This document shows, one piece after another, positions 44,768 to 57,263 of a stretch of DNA of 64,000 bases. Under the pieces are notes generated by a model. That model ran no database searches. It saw only the letters and a list, made by a program, of their open reading frames with translations, and was not told the DNA's origin. The translations under genes and the position numbers were made by a program. The stretch covers positions 1 through 64,000 of the forward strand of contig LLEY01000063.1 of NCBI GenBank assembly GCA_001414485.1, in the 5' to 3' direction. This DNA is from Calycina herbarum (lineage: Eukaryota; Ascomycota; Leotiomycetes; Helotiales; Pezizellaceae). Position 1 is the first letter of the stretch; every line of letters starts with the position of its first letter.

Positions 44768-45985
44768 TGTGTGATTTTGGTGTTGAGAAGATGCGAAGGT
44801 GGTTGGATGTTGGTAGATTAGATCGGAAGGTTGCCAAGTTTCTTGTTCTGTTGAAGTACTGACAGAGCTTCACCTTTGCGGCCAATGAGATTTAACCACT
44901 CGCTTAATTGTTTATGACTTTCCCTGAAAGAGCTATGTTAACTTTCTGTTCATTTCGGAAAGGGCAAATCCAACCTTCAGTGTTTTATTTGAAGACGCAG
45001 AGCCTGTGTAGGCTTTTTTTCTAAACTTCGGTTGATGTAAACTCTAACCCCCTTTCAAGCTCACCATGGAGCAAATAGATGTTATTAAAAAAAAGGGAAG
45101 CCTTGGGCTAATTACTATGGGGAATTATCTAGATTGGAGGTTCAATCATTTCATTCCGCCATGGAATTTAAAGGGCTCGTCACGACTAGCTCTTACCCAA
45201 AATTCACCCCCTATAACCAATGAAAAAGTGAAATTCAGAGCTTGTTCACTCAACAGCATCAGAATTCCTTGGATCTCCTGTGTTTATTCCCACCTGTAAT
45301 GCTGAGGAACTGGGAAAATAGATAGTTTTCTAGTACTGCGTGCACCATTGGGTCTAAAACTTGTAAGCTTTAAAATAGCGTCAAAAAGGTTCAAACTCAC
45401 TTGTCATTTTCTCTTTCATTTTCTCATGCCGCCAAACTGCTTCCTTGAGTTCGAAAAGGACAATCTGGATCATTGCCACCTCCAACACTTTTCTCCACCC
45501 TGACCAGGTCTGATCCTTCATCCAAACTACAATCAACACTGTCACCAAACGTATCTTTCCAAGGCTGACGTCGAGAGTCCATCTTTGTGGCCTGCATTGT
45601 CTCCTCTATCCAACTCAATTGACCTGGGCTTGCAGTTGACGTGGAACACCCTTTAGAGCTGCTGGAGGGAGGGGTAGACTCCATTCTTTCTGATTGATGC
45701 AGATATGGGCAATGCAGAGTTGAAAGTGAGGATTGAGTTACGCGAGGCCAGTAATTGAAACCATTGGCTTGGATGAGGTGAATGATGGGTGCAGGTGGTT
45801 TGCAACCAGGAATGAAGTGAAACTTGGGACAACCTCGGCTGTTAGTCACGTGATAATATATTTCTTGGCAACTTCCGAGCCCTTCAATCTTCAATCACAC
45901 CTTTCAACCTCGAGCAGAAACATCCTTGGTAAGCCTTATTTCTATTTATCTGGCAATTCAAAGCTAAAATATTTTAGAATTATAA
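44768..45985. other. Intergenic, possible small hypothetical frame
   Basis: No firm gene. A minus-strand frame of 86 codons from an internal ATG at 45684 to 45424 (MESTPPSSSSKGCSTS...) is polar and Ser-rich, with no domain, and is only weakly supported. Confidence 0.35.
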
Positions 45986-47925
45986 TCACCCTGGCCTACG
46001 CCTCCCCAAAGAACGTTCCCAAACATTGAACAATGGAACAACAACCAGCTGTTGCGCGTCGCGGTAAAAAGACGAGTCGGTTGATCTCAGCGTTCTTATC
46101 TCATATCCGTCCATAATCTCATGCAATATGAGGACCCTAACCACATCTTCATACTCCTCGCCGCCTTGTTCGAAAAGAAGCCTTTCATTGAGGACTTCTT
46201 TAGCGGTCCAAATATCCAAAGCGTCTATGTTTTTGATTCGAGGATGAGGTCTGATAGACCCGTCTTGTCGAACCTCAGACAATCTTTTCCCGAGAACAAG
46301 TTCAATGAGTGCGAATCCGACCCGAGTCAACTTTTCTTCGCCAAATGCAGACCAGAGATCGGAAGATGTCTCACTGGGTGCCTTTGACTCGGAAACTTGT
46401 CTTTCGAGAGAGTAAAAGTCGTGGGATACAAATAAAGGATCATCGATATGCGGTCTTTCTCGCTTCATTACTGTTGTGAAAGTTTTCAAGCTGAAGTCCG
46501 GGGTGATCCAGGGCGTGGAATGCAGCTGCAAAACAGCGTAGGCCAGCTGCAAAGCAAGAGCGAAACGATAGGTTTGAAACATCACATGTCTGTAGTAGGT
46601 TATGAGGTCGTCCAAGTCCAATGTTTCTCCGTTATCAGGTTCTCGTGTTATCATGGTTTTTCGCAACTCATACTTTCGCTTTTCCGAGGCGATCACCCCA
46701 ATTTTTTCTTGGTCGGCATTGGCCAGTGCTGGAAATTGCCAGTCAGAAAATATAGCAAGAGCTACGGCTCAGTCAAGTCAGAGAATTTACCTACATTCAA
46801 ACTCTCTAATCATTTTACAGATGTCTTCGGGCTGATCTGTACTCGTTTCGGAGCATTCTTTCACCATCAATGATCGGCTTTTGGATATATTCGATCTCGA
46901 AGAGGTGTTCGTTGTTGTCGTAGTCATCGTTGCTGTGCTGCTGTTTATTGACAGTCGCCTAGTATACTTTGAACTTCTGCGGGAATAAGTAAGAGTTCAA
47001 AAAAGTGATTTGGAGAACTACACACAATTTTGATTTGATGGAGCTTGTATCCCTCGCACCTTCCTCGTCATTTGTACCCTGAAAGCTGCCTATCTGTGAA
47101 GTCCGTACCGTCAAGAGAGATGCTGCGTCAGTTTCCGAAAGAGGCTCTTCGAACGGGAACAGTAGCTTGAAAGAGTCGCTTTTGTCGTCTGTCAACGCAA
47201 GAAGATCCGGAGTTTTCGGCAAATCTCGCAGCCCTAGTCTTGCAGGATGCGGAATTTCGCACGGGCAGCGATAGCCATTGTTGATGGCGTGGTATACGTC
47301 CATTCCATAATCACTCTCCTTCAGGAATGTTGGTAACATCTTCTTCCGGACGTTCTGTGGAAGTGGACTGTCGACCTGCTGCTTCAATATTTTATTGCAC
47401 GCTTTCAGTTGCTTTAGATTGTCTCGGAAACTAGATTGGGGACGAATAATCTTGAATGTGCGGAGCTTGCTAATCACTCTTTCATAGTTGCCACCGTCCT
47501 TTTGCACAAAATATTAGCACTCCTGTACCCCCAAGGAAGAGTTATCTTACCAGTCCTCCATCATCCAAGGCTTTGGATATTTGATCCTGCATCGACTCTA
47601 GCAAATTTTTCATATCGGTCAGTGCGGAACATATCACATTAGCCTTCTTCATTCCCAAACGCTGGTGAAGATTCTGGACCTTGGCTCGTTGGGTGGGCGA
47701 CAAGTTCGGGGGTTTCCCATCGTCCAAGCTCTTTTGTGCTTCATTCGCAAACTCCACCCCTAAAATACAACCCAAGAATGCTATATACCGATCGATCTCA
47801 TTGTTGAATTCATATTCCAGTCGGTTGATTCCCTGCCCGGATTTCAGAGCCTTGCAGGTTTTCAGTCCGTCACACACTATAGGATAAGCACCCAAAAGTA
47901 TACCAATAACCTCGAATCCGCTCAT
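45986..47925 (-). CDS. DUF7580-type protein, divergent partner of the NLR
   Basis: Exons are 47551-47925, 47026-47498, 46795-46976 and 45986-46728 (introns of 52, 49 and 66 nt); the frame is exact at 590 aa. The N-terminus MSGFEVIGILLGAYPIVCDG is a hydrophobic, glycine-containing first helix, followed by a helical region with regularly spaced charged residues. The C-terminal region (FALALQLAYAVLQLHSTPWI, GFALIELVLGKRL) matches the fungal DUF7580 domain, which looks like a degenerate kinase-type C-lobe. Such proteins are common in fungal genomes and often belong to incompatibility or NLR-associated repertoires; no activity is established. It is transcribed away from the NLR gene, with 662 bp between the two ATGs. 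The third donor is GTAGGT, the only choice that keeps frame. Confidence 0.75.
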
Positions 47926-48587
47926 GATCGATTGAAGGCACCAGGATATCCTCGCCAGACGGGAAACAGATTTGGGAGCCTATCACGAGGGTACACGATT
48001 TGAAGAAGGAAGGAAAGGGTTTTGAGGTTCAGACCAGGATTATGAAGCAACCACTTTTGTGGCTGAATGTCTCGCTGCACGATCCGTCACACATCACACA
48101 CAACGCATTTTAATTGGTTTTACCCGAAGCACTGCAGGATAGCTGAATGTCGCGATACCCCGCCTCGTAGTAGACAATAAAAGCGGCAGTAAATACTTCA
48201 GGATCGTACTTGCCCACCTAGCCCATTGTCCCAACTTTCTGGTGTAATGCAAAGTAATTAACCTAAATACTTAAGTCATTTAAATATTTACCTAGATAGT
48301 TTAGAACAATCAAGTTTGATTGTCCTAAAGCATTTGGGTAATATCTAGAAAGTGTAGCACAACGAGCTATTTACTGCCGCTTTTCTTGTCTATTGCGAGC
48401 CCACCCTATCCTGGTCTGGACCGCGATGGTTGTGCGATATTTTTGTCGCGTTATCTTTGAGCCGCACTCTCAAAATGTCTCCCCGCTCCCCAGCTTTGCA
48501 ACTCGATACCTGGGTAATCTTCAAGCATTCAAGAGCTCATATACGCATGTCATTATATCCTATCAAGGCCTCATATATACGACTAGT
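47926..48587. promoter_or_regulatory. Shared divergent promoter interval (DUF7580-type gene / NLR)
   Basis: 662 bases between the two start codons. It is largely AT-rich and contains the inverted-repeat element 48171-48392, which therefore occupies about a third of the interval. Individual promoter elements are not identified. Confidence 0.5.
48171..48392. mobile_element. 222-bp inverted-repeat element (MITE-like) in the divergent promoter
   Basis: The left end TAGACAATAAAAGCGGCAGT and the right end ACTGCCGCTTTTCTTGTCTA are inverted repeats with one mismatch, continuing inward over TAAATA. TA at both edges could be the target duplication. The interior is AT-rich with a short palindrome (GAACAATCAAGTTTGATTGTCC). 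No open frame. Confidence 0.8.
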
Positions 48588-51500
48588 ATGGATACTGGCC
48601 CTAGGAGTTTGGGCCAACCGCTCAGTCGAAATGCTGCCCGAGAAAGGACTCCGGTCGCTGCTGAGTACGAAGATTGCACACAGCGCTTCGATATGTTGAA
48701 CTCTGTGATGGAGGCAAACGAGTCCACTTGGGAACCATATCAGGACCTCTTAAATGACTATCGAAGTAGGTTTACAACATGGGGAGTCGATACTGGAGCC
48801 AGATCTCGCACTATCGATCATGCTTTACGCAAGTCCTCTCGGCTTGCGAATCAAGTCCTTGAGTAATACCTCTTCGCCCCTTCCATCATCCCGTATTCCT
48901 AATATTTAGAGGATACTTAATATCCTATCGCTCTCTCAATAAGATCCACACACTAATTATCTATAGGATATTAGAGCATCTCCATGAGTGTCTTCAAAAT
49001 AGTATGTTGCTCTCTTTCGCTATGCCTTCTGTTGAGTTAAAAAGCTCCTTTCGCTTTTCTTGCCTAATCATTCATTCTGGACGGGTAACTTTATGTGCTT
49101 CATATGGATTGAAGTGCACATTTGTTGGTTGTGCCAACCCTTATCTCTATGTTGAATTTAGGAGGATGGAATTCCCAATCGTGTTTTATCATTGTAACAG
49201 GGTTTGTTCTGCCAGAAGTTTTGAAGGGAGCATTGATGGGTTGCCATATGTGAAATTATGCCTTGCAATCTCGCATCTCTGAGCCTTGGTGTTTTGAAAT
49301 TTGCAATTTTCAGATTTACTGACTATCATAGTTCTTGATCTCGTCGAGATGACTGCGACACCATTATTGGCACCTCCTTCTGCAGGTCTCCAAGTCAAAA
49401 GCTATTTTGATCTCATGGCTGCTGAAGGTTCTTCACAGGCTGAGACCGTTCTGGAACGCAAAGTACAGCCCTATCTCGAGGCTATTACTGATATATTCGA
49501 TGACCTCACAAGCCTTGTGCCGTCGATTAAAGACCCAGTACCCTGGGATAATTACACCGAGGGAGAATCTCGGGAAGGGTTGCAAAGTGGAATTATTTCT
49601 GCGAAAATAATGTTTGGAAAGGCACCACTAGCTTTGATCGAACGCCTGGGGCATGCCAATTGGAAACGAAACCGCTACATCCAGGATATGAGAGAAAGGG
49701 CAACTCCTGTCTCGCAAAGATTGAGCCTCTATCCGAAAAGGGGCTCAAGACAAGAATTCCCGCTTAGGATGCCTCTGTGTATGCCACAATCTGATCGAAA
49801 GGAGACAACACACACCCCTCCCAAACCGGACACCTCTCATCGGCAAATTTTAAGACGATTAGCTTCAACTACCGTATCGACAAGCAAAATCACGACGTTC
49901 TCTAAGAGTGATAATCAATCTTCCATCGGGGACTCTGCAATAGGCACTTCGGTTGCAGGAACTGTGGAAATTTTGAAGCCTCAGATCGAATCGGAGCCGA
50001 CGAGGTATATCATACCAAGACCTCCAGCTGCTCTCGAACCATACCGGCCCTTCGTTTGTCCTTATTGCTTGCATGACTTCACAATCACCAGCGACAATGA
50101 GAAAGATTGGGAAAATCATGTTTACACGGACCTGGAGCCTTATATGTGTACTTACGAACTCTGTCCACGGGAGCAAAAGACGTATAGTTCGAAGGACGAG
50201 TGGTTCAGACACGAACTCAACTTTCACAGGATTCCAAAGGTCTATTTTTGTCAATCATGCAACCTCGAATATGACGAACAAGAGCTTCTAGAAAAACATC
50301 TCAGCGAGGCTCACAATAGCAACCTACGACCCGAAGAACTTTCTGTTATAGCCTCTATGTGCGAAAGATTTTCGCAAACCCCGTCAAAAGACTATACTTG
50401 CAACCTTTGTGGTGAAATCACTACGAGTACAGAGATCTTGAGAGATCATCTTGCAGATCACCTCGAACAATTTGCTTTGAGCTCAATCAAGGAAGAAGAT
50501 GCAGTGGAAGAAGACCCCCCTCTGTCGCCACAATTATCTGATTCTGGTTCCGAACGACGTTTTAGGCTTGGGCTTGGAGGGCTCCAGTACATTGAAGATT
50601 TGGAACGTATGGTTGAAGAGAAGATTGAGCCTGTCCTTCAACGGAGTCCTATGAAAGAAACGAGAGGACTTGAGAGCCCGAGGATTCTCATAGAGGGAAT
50701 GCAACCTAGGTCGGCGATGAGGCGAAAAGAATCGTACAACATGACATCCAGAGTGAAAGTGCACCTTGATCAACACTCTATACTCACTGGCATATCCAAG
50801 AGGTCTAGTCAGTTGGATTCCATGAACGTTGCTCTAGACCAAGCCAGCAACACAGCGGTCTCTTCAAAAACTCTTCGGACCGGTCTTGCCCCCAAAAAAG
50901 TCGAGTTTGAAGGTCGGATCCAAAGTTTGAAAGAACTTCACACTGAACTATCTGTTCCTGGTCACACATGCTTTCTCAGCGGCACAGGTGGTATTGGGAA
51001 GTCTGCACTTGCTGCTGAATATACCTATCGCTTTGAGAAAGAATTCTCATTCATATTCTGGGTCCAAGCTGAGACTCCTATCGTGTGTGCCGATGCATTC
51101 AGCAACATTGCCAGAAAAACGGTTTTGAATGACCAGGTAACAAGTCGAGACCAAGAAAGATTAGTCGTGTTGAGTCGAGAATTTTTGGAAAAGGCGACAG
51201 AAAGATGGCTTCTTGTTTTTGACAACGTCGATGAATGGCTAGACTTGAAACATTTTTTGCCCACTAACTTCTCGGAAACCTCAGGCTCTATTCTAGTCAC
51301 AACTCAGAAGGTGGATCTTATTCCAATGACCAACTGGTCGAAAACTTCTCAAATCAATCTAGACTGCTTGTCATTGGACGAAAGTCGTCGCCTCTTACTG
51401 AAATATACTCAGCCCGGCCTCGACCCGAAAAATATAAGAGACCATCCGGAGTTTGCACTTGCTGGCGATGTCGCTAAACTTGCTGAGCGATTGCCTCTGG

Positions 51501-53409
51501 CACTCTCCTTGATTGCAGGGTATATTTTGGTATCGAGATGTAGTCTTGCCGATTTTGTCGAGTTATGGAAAGAGAGAAGGAGTCTTATGCAGAGGAAAGG
51601 GGAGATTTCATCTTCTGTCACAGATGCAGCACTCGAAACAGCGTGGAACCTCGGGCTCAGAGAGGTTCCCGGAGATGCCAGAGGGTTGCTTGACATTCTC
51701 GCGTTTATGGATCCCGACACCATCCAAAAGGAAATGATAATTGACGAACACGAAGAGCCAATACTTGAGATGCTTCATTCTACGGAAGCTAGAAGGTCTG
51801 TAGATCCAAATCTAATTCCAAAATGAGGAGACGCTAACTTTTTTTTACAAAAGAATCGGAAGAATGACAGCACAGCTGAGCCAAAGAAAACTAATCACAA
51901 TCGAAAAACGGTCCGGGGAAGAAATTTGGTCTATCCATCGTACCCTTCAAGCCAAGATTTTGCAAGATTTGAATCGCGACCACGAGAAACGGGAGAGAGT
52001 TTACGCTCAAGCATTTTTGCTGATCCGCAAGCGATTTCCTCTTCCTTCGCCAATTCAAATGTAAGCTGTTTCTTTACTTATGTTTCTAGTAACAACTCGT
52101 TTATATCTTCACTCATTTATTTGTCCTTCTCGCTTACCTTGCTCTCGTACAAACTATTGACTTCATGATGTCTAGACCAGAACCAGCAAAGTGGCCAGCC
52201 TGTCGCCGATATCTCCCTCACGTTCTCAGTTTACGGAAAATCTTCATAGGGTCCGCCCTCGCAATTGAGCCCTCTCTGAAAATTGCTCAGTTATTCTCAG
52301 ATGGTGGGATTGGATTATGGGAAAGAGGAATGACAAGCGAAGGACTGAGTCTCCTGGGGACCGCGGAAAGCATATTGAATTATCTGGACTGCAAAGAAGA
52401 TCTTTTGAGAGCTAACATTCACGTCATCATATCTTTACTCATTCAGGACTCCGGTCTTACGCAGCTCTCTGAGTCCAGATTCCGAAGCGCCTCGGCATTG
52501 AATATCCGGAAACAATATCGGAGTGACACTCCACCGGAATCGTACACGAAAACGGACGAGATCCTACTTTACAATGCCTTCTCAGATTATGGATGTGTAC
52601 TCCTGCAGTACAATAACTTCCAGGAAGCGAAACCGATATTCTCAGAGTGTTTTGAAGTTTACACGACTTGGGGACCACCAGAAGAGAATCCTTACGAATA
52701 CGCAAAGTATTACCACCACATGGCATTCTGTCTAATGTATCATGAGTTCTTTCAAGAAGCTATTGAAATGGCTGAAAAGGGCCTGCATTGGGTGACTGTA
52801 GCTACTGGAACTAGCTCTGCTCAAAATCGCTGGAAGTTTGATCTCGCTTGTATTGTGTTGCAAAGTGGGAATTTGGAACGCGCATTAACTCTACATCAAG
52901 AAATTTTGGAATCGAGAAGAGAACTTCATGGTGGTTCGGCATTTTTGACGATGCAGAGTATGTATGCTGTTGGTGCAGTTCAGGCATATCTTGGAGATTT
53001 TTCTGGCGCAGAGTAAGTTTTCCCCAATCCTCCTTCTTTTGAAGAGCGTAGATATTTCCATATTTCTCGTGACGATCTGACATTTTATAGAGCCTTAATG
53101 AAGAAGGTTCTCGACCTCGAAAGGTCTCGTGAGGGATCATGTCCTGATGCAGCTATTGCTCGAACCAAATACCATTTATCAGAAATCCTCAATCACCTAG
53201 GAAAAGACGCCGAAGAAGCACAGGAACTCTTACAATCTTCATTGGCTTCAAAAGCAAAATTGGATTTGCTGATGGATTCACAAGACTTCGAGCTATTAAG
53301 GAATGTGAAAGAGGAGCATGAGTTAGCATTATTTGATCATTTGCAGCCTGTTCTTGATGGTCGGTTTACTGGGAGGTATCTTTTGAGATATTTATCTTTG
53401 AGTAAATGA
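48588..53409 (+). CDS. NLR-type protein: C2H2 fingers, NB-ARC NTPase, TPR repeats
   Basis: Exons are 48588-48862, 48967-49001 (35 nt), 49386-51795, 51854-52060, 52176-53012 and 53091-53409, giving 1360 aa. An alternative third-exon start at 49314 is also in frame. The N-terminal helical region (CTQRFDMLNSV, RSRFTTWGVDTGARS) is of the type found in fungal C2H2-NLRs. Cysteine/histidine finger blocks span about residues 327-465 (FVCPYCLHDF, YFCQSCNLEYDE, YTCNLCGE with paired His). The NB-ARC domain starts near residue 630: GTGGIGKSALAAEY (P-loop), RWLLVFDNVDEW (Walker B), GSILVTTQ and LPLALSLIAGY (GLPL). The rest is a winged-helix-like region (GEEIWSIHRTLQ) and TPR-like repeats. Expected to be a sensor that oligomerises on nucleotide binding in self/non-self recognition; ligand and partner are unknown. 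Confidence 0.85.
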
Positions 53410-53782
53410 TTGGGGGTGTATATTTGCGTTCTTGACGAATTTAGGAGGGATGGCGTAGCCTTGAGGGTTTACTTGGTTGTGTGAAGTGTTTTCGGAGCAA
53501 TGCTTCAGTATCAAGTTGTCAATTTATGATGAGATGATAACCAAATTTTAAGTGATATTTCATATCGGTACGTACAAGTTAGAGATGAGCAATTTGGGTA
53601 GGAATTTCCACCTCTTTCGGACCTTAGCTCCCACACTTCCAAGCAGGGATATTTGCCACCGGATTAGGGACAGCCGATAACGGAGCTGAATGCGGGGTAA
53701 TAGTTCCCTTGGATCTGGCATAGTATGTTTTGGAACTTAGCAGTCGAGCTTTCGTAGTCACCTATCAGCCAACACCTCAGCC
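53410..53782. other. Intergenic, no feature seen
   Basis: 3' region of the NLR gene and 5' region of the next plus-strand gene. Confidence 0.5.
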
Positions 53783-54873
53783 ATGGACAACCCAATCAAA
53801 CACACAAACCCCACAGATGTAACAGCAACATTAAAGTTCCTCAAATGGCAGTCACTCTACGATATCGAAAAGCCATTCCAGATGTTCATCAACATCCCAC
53901 CAGAAGCCTCAGACCAACGAACCACGAATCTCGTTTACGAAGATGTAGCCCTTCCAGTCAAAGACGTACGGAATCTTAAACTACAACCGACGCTCGACCA
54001 GAATGGATTCATGTACTGTCAACACCATACTGAATTTAAAGACTTTAACAGCCGAGAAGCTGTCGACAAGGCGTACTTGCCGGAAATCGAACAACTGTTG
54101 AGGAAAGAGGTCGAGGGAGTAGATTGTGTATTCTTTTTTGATTGGAGAGTAAGATGTCTTTTTCTTTTAGACGACGGTACTAGCTGATGTTTGTCGAAGC
54201 TGAGGAAGAATGCGCCGGAGGTGGAGGGTGAAGTTATTGATTTGAACAGCTTGACGAATTGGCTGAGACCCGCTATGCATGTTCACGTCGGTAGGCATTT
54301 CTAGTCATGTTTCACCTCGAAATTTCACTAATATATGGTAGATCAAAGTCCAGCCGCGGTACTGAAAAGAGTGCAATTGCAACTCAAAGAAGACGCCGAG
54401 TTCTTACTCAAAGGTCGAGTTCGGGTCATTAAGTATGTCTAATATATCTTCCCAAGCTCTCATTCTCGCTAAGTCTCGATACAGTGTCTGGAGACCACTC
54501 ATCGACTCAGTAGAAGATTGGCCACTCGCAATCTGCGACGGAAGTACCGTCAACCAAGAGGATCTCGTGGAAGCGGACCATATTAGACGTCATTATATGG
54601 GTTCAACAATGTATCTCCAGCATAAAGACAAACAACAATTCTATTTCATGAGTAAGCAAAGTAGGGACGATGTTCTCATTTTCAAGAACTTCGACTCTCA
54701 GAGAAATGTTGGCGCAAGACGTGAGTTTCATAGCTTGCAAGGAATCGCTTATGACTAACTAGCTTATTTTAGTTTCTCCGCATGCATCTTTCCGGCATCC
54801 AGGCTGTCCAGAGAAGTTTCAACCTCGGGAGAGCATTGAGGTTCGGGCTTTGGTGTTTTCATATGCTGGATAG
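53783..54873 (+). CDS. CmcJ/AsaB-family (7-alpha-cephem-methoxylase P8-like) enzyme
   Basis: Exons are 53783-54148, 54200-54290, 54342-54432, 54485-54720 and 54773-54873; introns of 50-52 nt, 294 aa, frame exact. The family is recognised from TNLVYEDVALPVKDVR near the N-terminus, NGFMYCQHHTEF, and the C-terminal half VWRPLIDSVEDWPLAICDG, HIRRHYMGSTMYLQHKDKQQ, FKNFDS, and HASFRHPGCPEKFQPRESIE. In fungi, members often sit in secondary-metabolite clusters and include oxidoreductases once annotated as hydroxylase/desaturase AsaB. Here there is no cluster around it. Substrate unknown. Confidence 0.8.
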
Positions 54874-55869
54874 GATATTTGACCTGGCGAGAGATAGCAC
54901 CTCAACTTGTTGACACTCTTAATTGAACCGAAACAGACGAGTAATGGAAAAGGTTTGGTACGAATGAATTCAATAATAAAAGTCCGGGAAAGTCAACGAC
55001 AAATAAGCGAGGTGGTGGTCTCCAAAACTTCACGGTGGCTGAAACAACCCAATTGAATCAATAATATTTTGTATCAAAATATCTCGGAGAAAGAATAGGA
55101 AAAAATCATTTACGGGGACGATAAATCAAGGCCAACCGTTTTGCACAAGTCGCCGAAACCCATTGGGTCTTAGGTTTCCAGTCTTTCAGAGCCGATTTTG
55201 ACTTTTTCGTCATGTTACTCGTAGGCGGTAAATGCGACTGCGTCCTGAGAAATTCGATTTCCGCTAATAATTGTTTGGGGTTCTGGAAGCAGCACTGTTG
55301 ATATTCCTTGCTGGATCACTAGGGGCTGCAGGAATTCGTGACTGTTTGCCTGTGAGACTTTCTCTTCCATAGTTGTTCTCCCACTTTTAGGAGAATGGGC
55401 TTGTTTTTAATTTAATTATCCTAATCGTTTAAGACAACGATATTAATTTTCCTAGTCTTGCTGGGACATTCAGAGGAGACGATAGCTGGCTTTCCACTCT
55501 TGGTCAGTCATGGATTCCTGCACCCCCTGGTGGATGATCCTTTTGCATCTCATTTTTTAAGTCTCCAGCCTTTCACGATACTCGGTTGAGCTATGTCCAG
55601 TTTTGTGGAGTAAAAATCCTCGCTGATGAATTTAATTAGGTTATGAATGGTCCCCTCTCTTGGGTATTATCCATCTTCAAAGTGGCACTTGATCGCTTAC
55701 TCTTGGTTCTCTAGAGCGATGCTGAACAGATCGTTCGATGTGAATTCGGCGCGAAGGGTCTACTGGAAGCCTTTCGCGGACATGGGGGTTGTTTTTAATC
55801 GACAGCTGGCAGTAAGAGACCAAAACTTTCTATTCTATTAGTAGGTACTAACGGCAAATAAAATTGTGT

Positions 55870-57230
55870 GTCTCCGAAGGCAAATAATATTTACGAGAAG
55901 TAATATGTTTCCGAGTAAAGTAATATCTCCGAGTGAAGTACAATGTCAAAGTGAAAGCCAACAAAGTAAAACAATATTCCCAAGTAAAACATATCTCCGA
56001 GAGGAGATATCCGAGCCTGATATCTCCGATTTTCAACCAAGTCCAAGAAAGTGACTGATATTTGATGAAGACATTGTTTCCCTAACCTCTGGACCAATTT
56101 AGCGAAAGCCCTGTATGTCAGTACCTCCACATAAACAAGGGCTCGGATGCGAGCCTACTCGAGTACAGGCTGACATACCCCTATGGCTTCAGGGTATCGA
56201 CGCCCTTTACAGAGAGAGGCCGAGTCAGAAGCTTTCAGGGCACTATAGGGAATAGCAGCACACTGCACAAACAAACAAACAAACTGAAAATATCTCCGAG
56301 GTGTAGAATATCTCCAGAGTGAAGTGATATTTCCGAGTGAAATCCGAAGTAATATCTCCGAGGCAGTATCCGCGAAATAACATCTCCTGGTAAGTATCTA
56401 GGGTAAAAAAAATTCTTCGAGGCAGAAATATATCTCCGAAGTAAAATACAGTGAGTTGCGAATTAAGCTTCCTTTTTGACACTTTTTTTGTAAACCGTGC
56501 TTTTTTCTTCCCAGGTTTTTTCCTTATTTATTTTAGAAAACAGAAAACTAAAGTACTCTTTAAGATATAAGACCTAGCTAGAAAGAACCGCTATATCTTC
56601 TTATACCTCCTCTCTATTTATTACTATATCTAAGCAGGTATAACAAGAATAAACTTAGTAATAGTTAATTCTTAAAAAATAAGAAAAAATTTCACTAAGA
56701 CCCTATAAAAATTTAGATATATATAAAAGTGTCTGTTTTCTTCCTAAAAAGTTTATAGAGTAAGAAAGGGGGTATAGAGCTCTTATTAGCTGTTCTTAGG
56801 GATATAATAACATACGTTGTTATTAAGTAAAGAGGGAAAGAGTGTCTAGGAAATAAGAAAAATTCTAAAAACGCACGGTTTATAAAATATCGTCAAAAGG
56901 GAAGCTTAATTCGCACCTCACTGTACCTCCGAGGCAGAATATTTCTTTAAGAATATATCTCTAAGTAAAATGACTCCGGAAAATATTTCCAGGAATATCT
57001 CTGAGTAATATTTCTACGTAAACTATTTCTGAGTAAACTGAAAATATATCTCTAAGTAAAATACCTTTGAATAAAGTATTTCCGAGTCCTATTCCTAAGT
57101 AAAGTATTTTTAAGTACTATTTCTAAGCGAAACAATAATTCTGAAAAATATATCTCTAAGCAAAATATCTCCAAGTAGAATATCTCTAAGTAGAATCTTG
57201 TCCGAGGAAAATACCTCCGAATTTCCGCCG
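55870..57230. repeat. Degenerate ATATCTCCGAGTGAAGTA repeat array, interrupted by a MITE
   Basis: Variants of AATATCTCCGAGTGAAGT (TCTCCGAGG, TTTCCGAGTAAAGTA, ATCTCTAAGTAAAAT) recur every 15-30 bases from about 55870 to 56450, and again from about 56924 to 57230 with stronger decay. An unrelated stretch lies at about 56055-56280. The MITE at 56449-56923 splits the array. Confidence 0.7.
56449..56923. mobile_element. 475-bp Tc1/mariner-type MITE, copy 2
   Basis: The ends are CAGTGAGTTGCGAATTAAGC and GCTTAATTCGCACCTCACTG, nearly the same terminal repeats as copy 1, with TA at both edges (56447-56448, 56924-56925). The interior matches copy 1 in the opposite orientation (for example ACTAAGACCCTATAAAAATT here against the reverse complement of AATTTTTATAGGGTCTTAGT there). 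Inserted into the CTCCGAG array. Confidence 0.85.
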
Positions 57231-57263
57231 AGATCGAGGTTTATCTATAACGGTTATACTGTA

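Noticed and set aside
53783..54873. A secondary-metabolite cluster around the CmcJ/AsaB-like gene
   Set aside because: No synthase, P450 or transporter gene lies nearby; neighbours are an NLR gene and repeat-rich DNA.
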